Source: Rhodothermia bacterium (GTDB lineage: Bacteria; Bacteroidota; Rhodothermia; Rhodothermales; JABDKH01). From it: a stretch of DNA of 15,348 nt. The stretch lies in the NCBI GenBank assembly GCA_018679295.1, contig JAHHLP010000374.1:1-15348 (forward strand), in the 5' to 3' direction. Both the position numbers and the translations under genes were made by a program. The notes beneath the pieces were generated by a model. It did no database searches and was not told the origin of the DNA. It saw only the letters and a program-made list of their open reading frames with translations. This document shows, in pieces, positions 15,140 to 15,348 of the stretch (positions are counted from its first letter, which is position 1; each line of letters starts with the position of its first letter).

Positions 15140-15348
15140 ATGATTCCGTCCCGGCGAAGACAATCCGTGGGTACGCTGATCGGTGTTGATCCGGATGGTG
15201 AGGTTACCCAGGCGACGCCCGATGCCATGCGGACCGTCGGATGGAAGATGGGCGACCTGGTCTCACAGCGGATACTGGACGAGCTGTCTTCCGGCAGCCC
15301 GGTGGTCGTAATCGAGGGTACAGGCGGGGGGGAGGTCGGGCTGCAGGT
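15140..15348 (+). CDS. partial unrecognised protein, N-terminal part (runs off window)
   Basis: An open frame of at least 69 codons continues past the window end. From ATG 15140 it reads MIPSRRRQSVGTLIGVDPDG, then GWKMGDLVSQRILDELSS and SPVVVIEGTGGGEVGLQ, a strand followed by a glycine-rich turn of the kind found in Rossmann-like or phosphate/carboxylate-binding sites. I do not recognise the family. The start is uncertain: there is no ribosome site, and GTG 15167 is possible. Another frame from ATG 15091 reads MASLLPEIRKAFRSAENDSV and stops at 15187-15189, so the true N-terminus may lie there with a frameshift near 15165-15175. The sequence is otherwise codon-normal for the window. Confidence 0.5.
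   Translation, partial: MIPSRRRQSVGTLIGVDPDGEVTQATPDAMRTVGWKMGDLVSQRILDELSSGSPVVVIEGTGGGEVGLQ

Overview
The window is 15.3 kb of GC-rich bacterial DNA (roughly 55-60 % G+C by eye). Every supportable gene lies on the + strand. The lineage suggested is the Bacteroidota/Rhodothermota/Balneolota (FCB) group, most like a marine Rhodothermota-type bacterium. The evidence is a TonB-dependent receptor, a very large acidic secreted protein with a C-terminal FlgD/type-IX-sorting-like Ig domain, a PorV/PorQ-family barrel, and near-absence of Shine-Dalgarno sequences; only the cyclophilin gene has a clear one. The lineage is an inference from gene content.

Layout. (1) 2-7172, envelope block: the C-terminal end of a TonB-dependent receptor, a 1144-aa exported protein with Ca-binding-like loops and a C-terminal sorting-type domain, a PorV-like outer-membrane protein that overlaps it by 4 nt, and a SurA-like parvulin lipoprotein. 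Receptor, surface substrate, transport barrel and periplasmic chaperone plausibly form one operon. (2) 7275-9712, compact three-gene block: a BioD-like P-loop protein whose substrate lysine is replaced, a MEMO-family protein that has lost its metal ligands, and a Rossmann/DUF2520 protein, followed by a hairpin-plus-T-run terminator. (3) 9828-10878, two overlapping genes of unknown function. (4) 11063-13686, a cyclophilin lipoprotein and class II lysyl-tRNA synthetase; lysS is preceded by an almost perfect 19-bp tandem duplication. (5) 13766-15007, an MFS exporter of the EntS-like MFS_3 type, preceded by a potentially structured spacer. (6) 15140 to the end, the start of an unrecognised gene, possibly with a frameshift.

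The block most worth attention is 7275-9712. It joins two apparently catalytically altered homologues of known enzymes (BioD-like and MEMO-like) to a DUF2520 dehydrogenase-like protein. No other biotin gene and no AMMECR1 or radical-SAM partner is visible. No CRISPR array, tRNA, rRNA, insertion sequence or phage gene was found. No gene-free stretch exceeds 300 bases; the longest (10879-11062, 184 nt; 11948-12117, 170 nt; 15008-15139, 132 nt) are described below.
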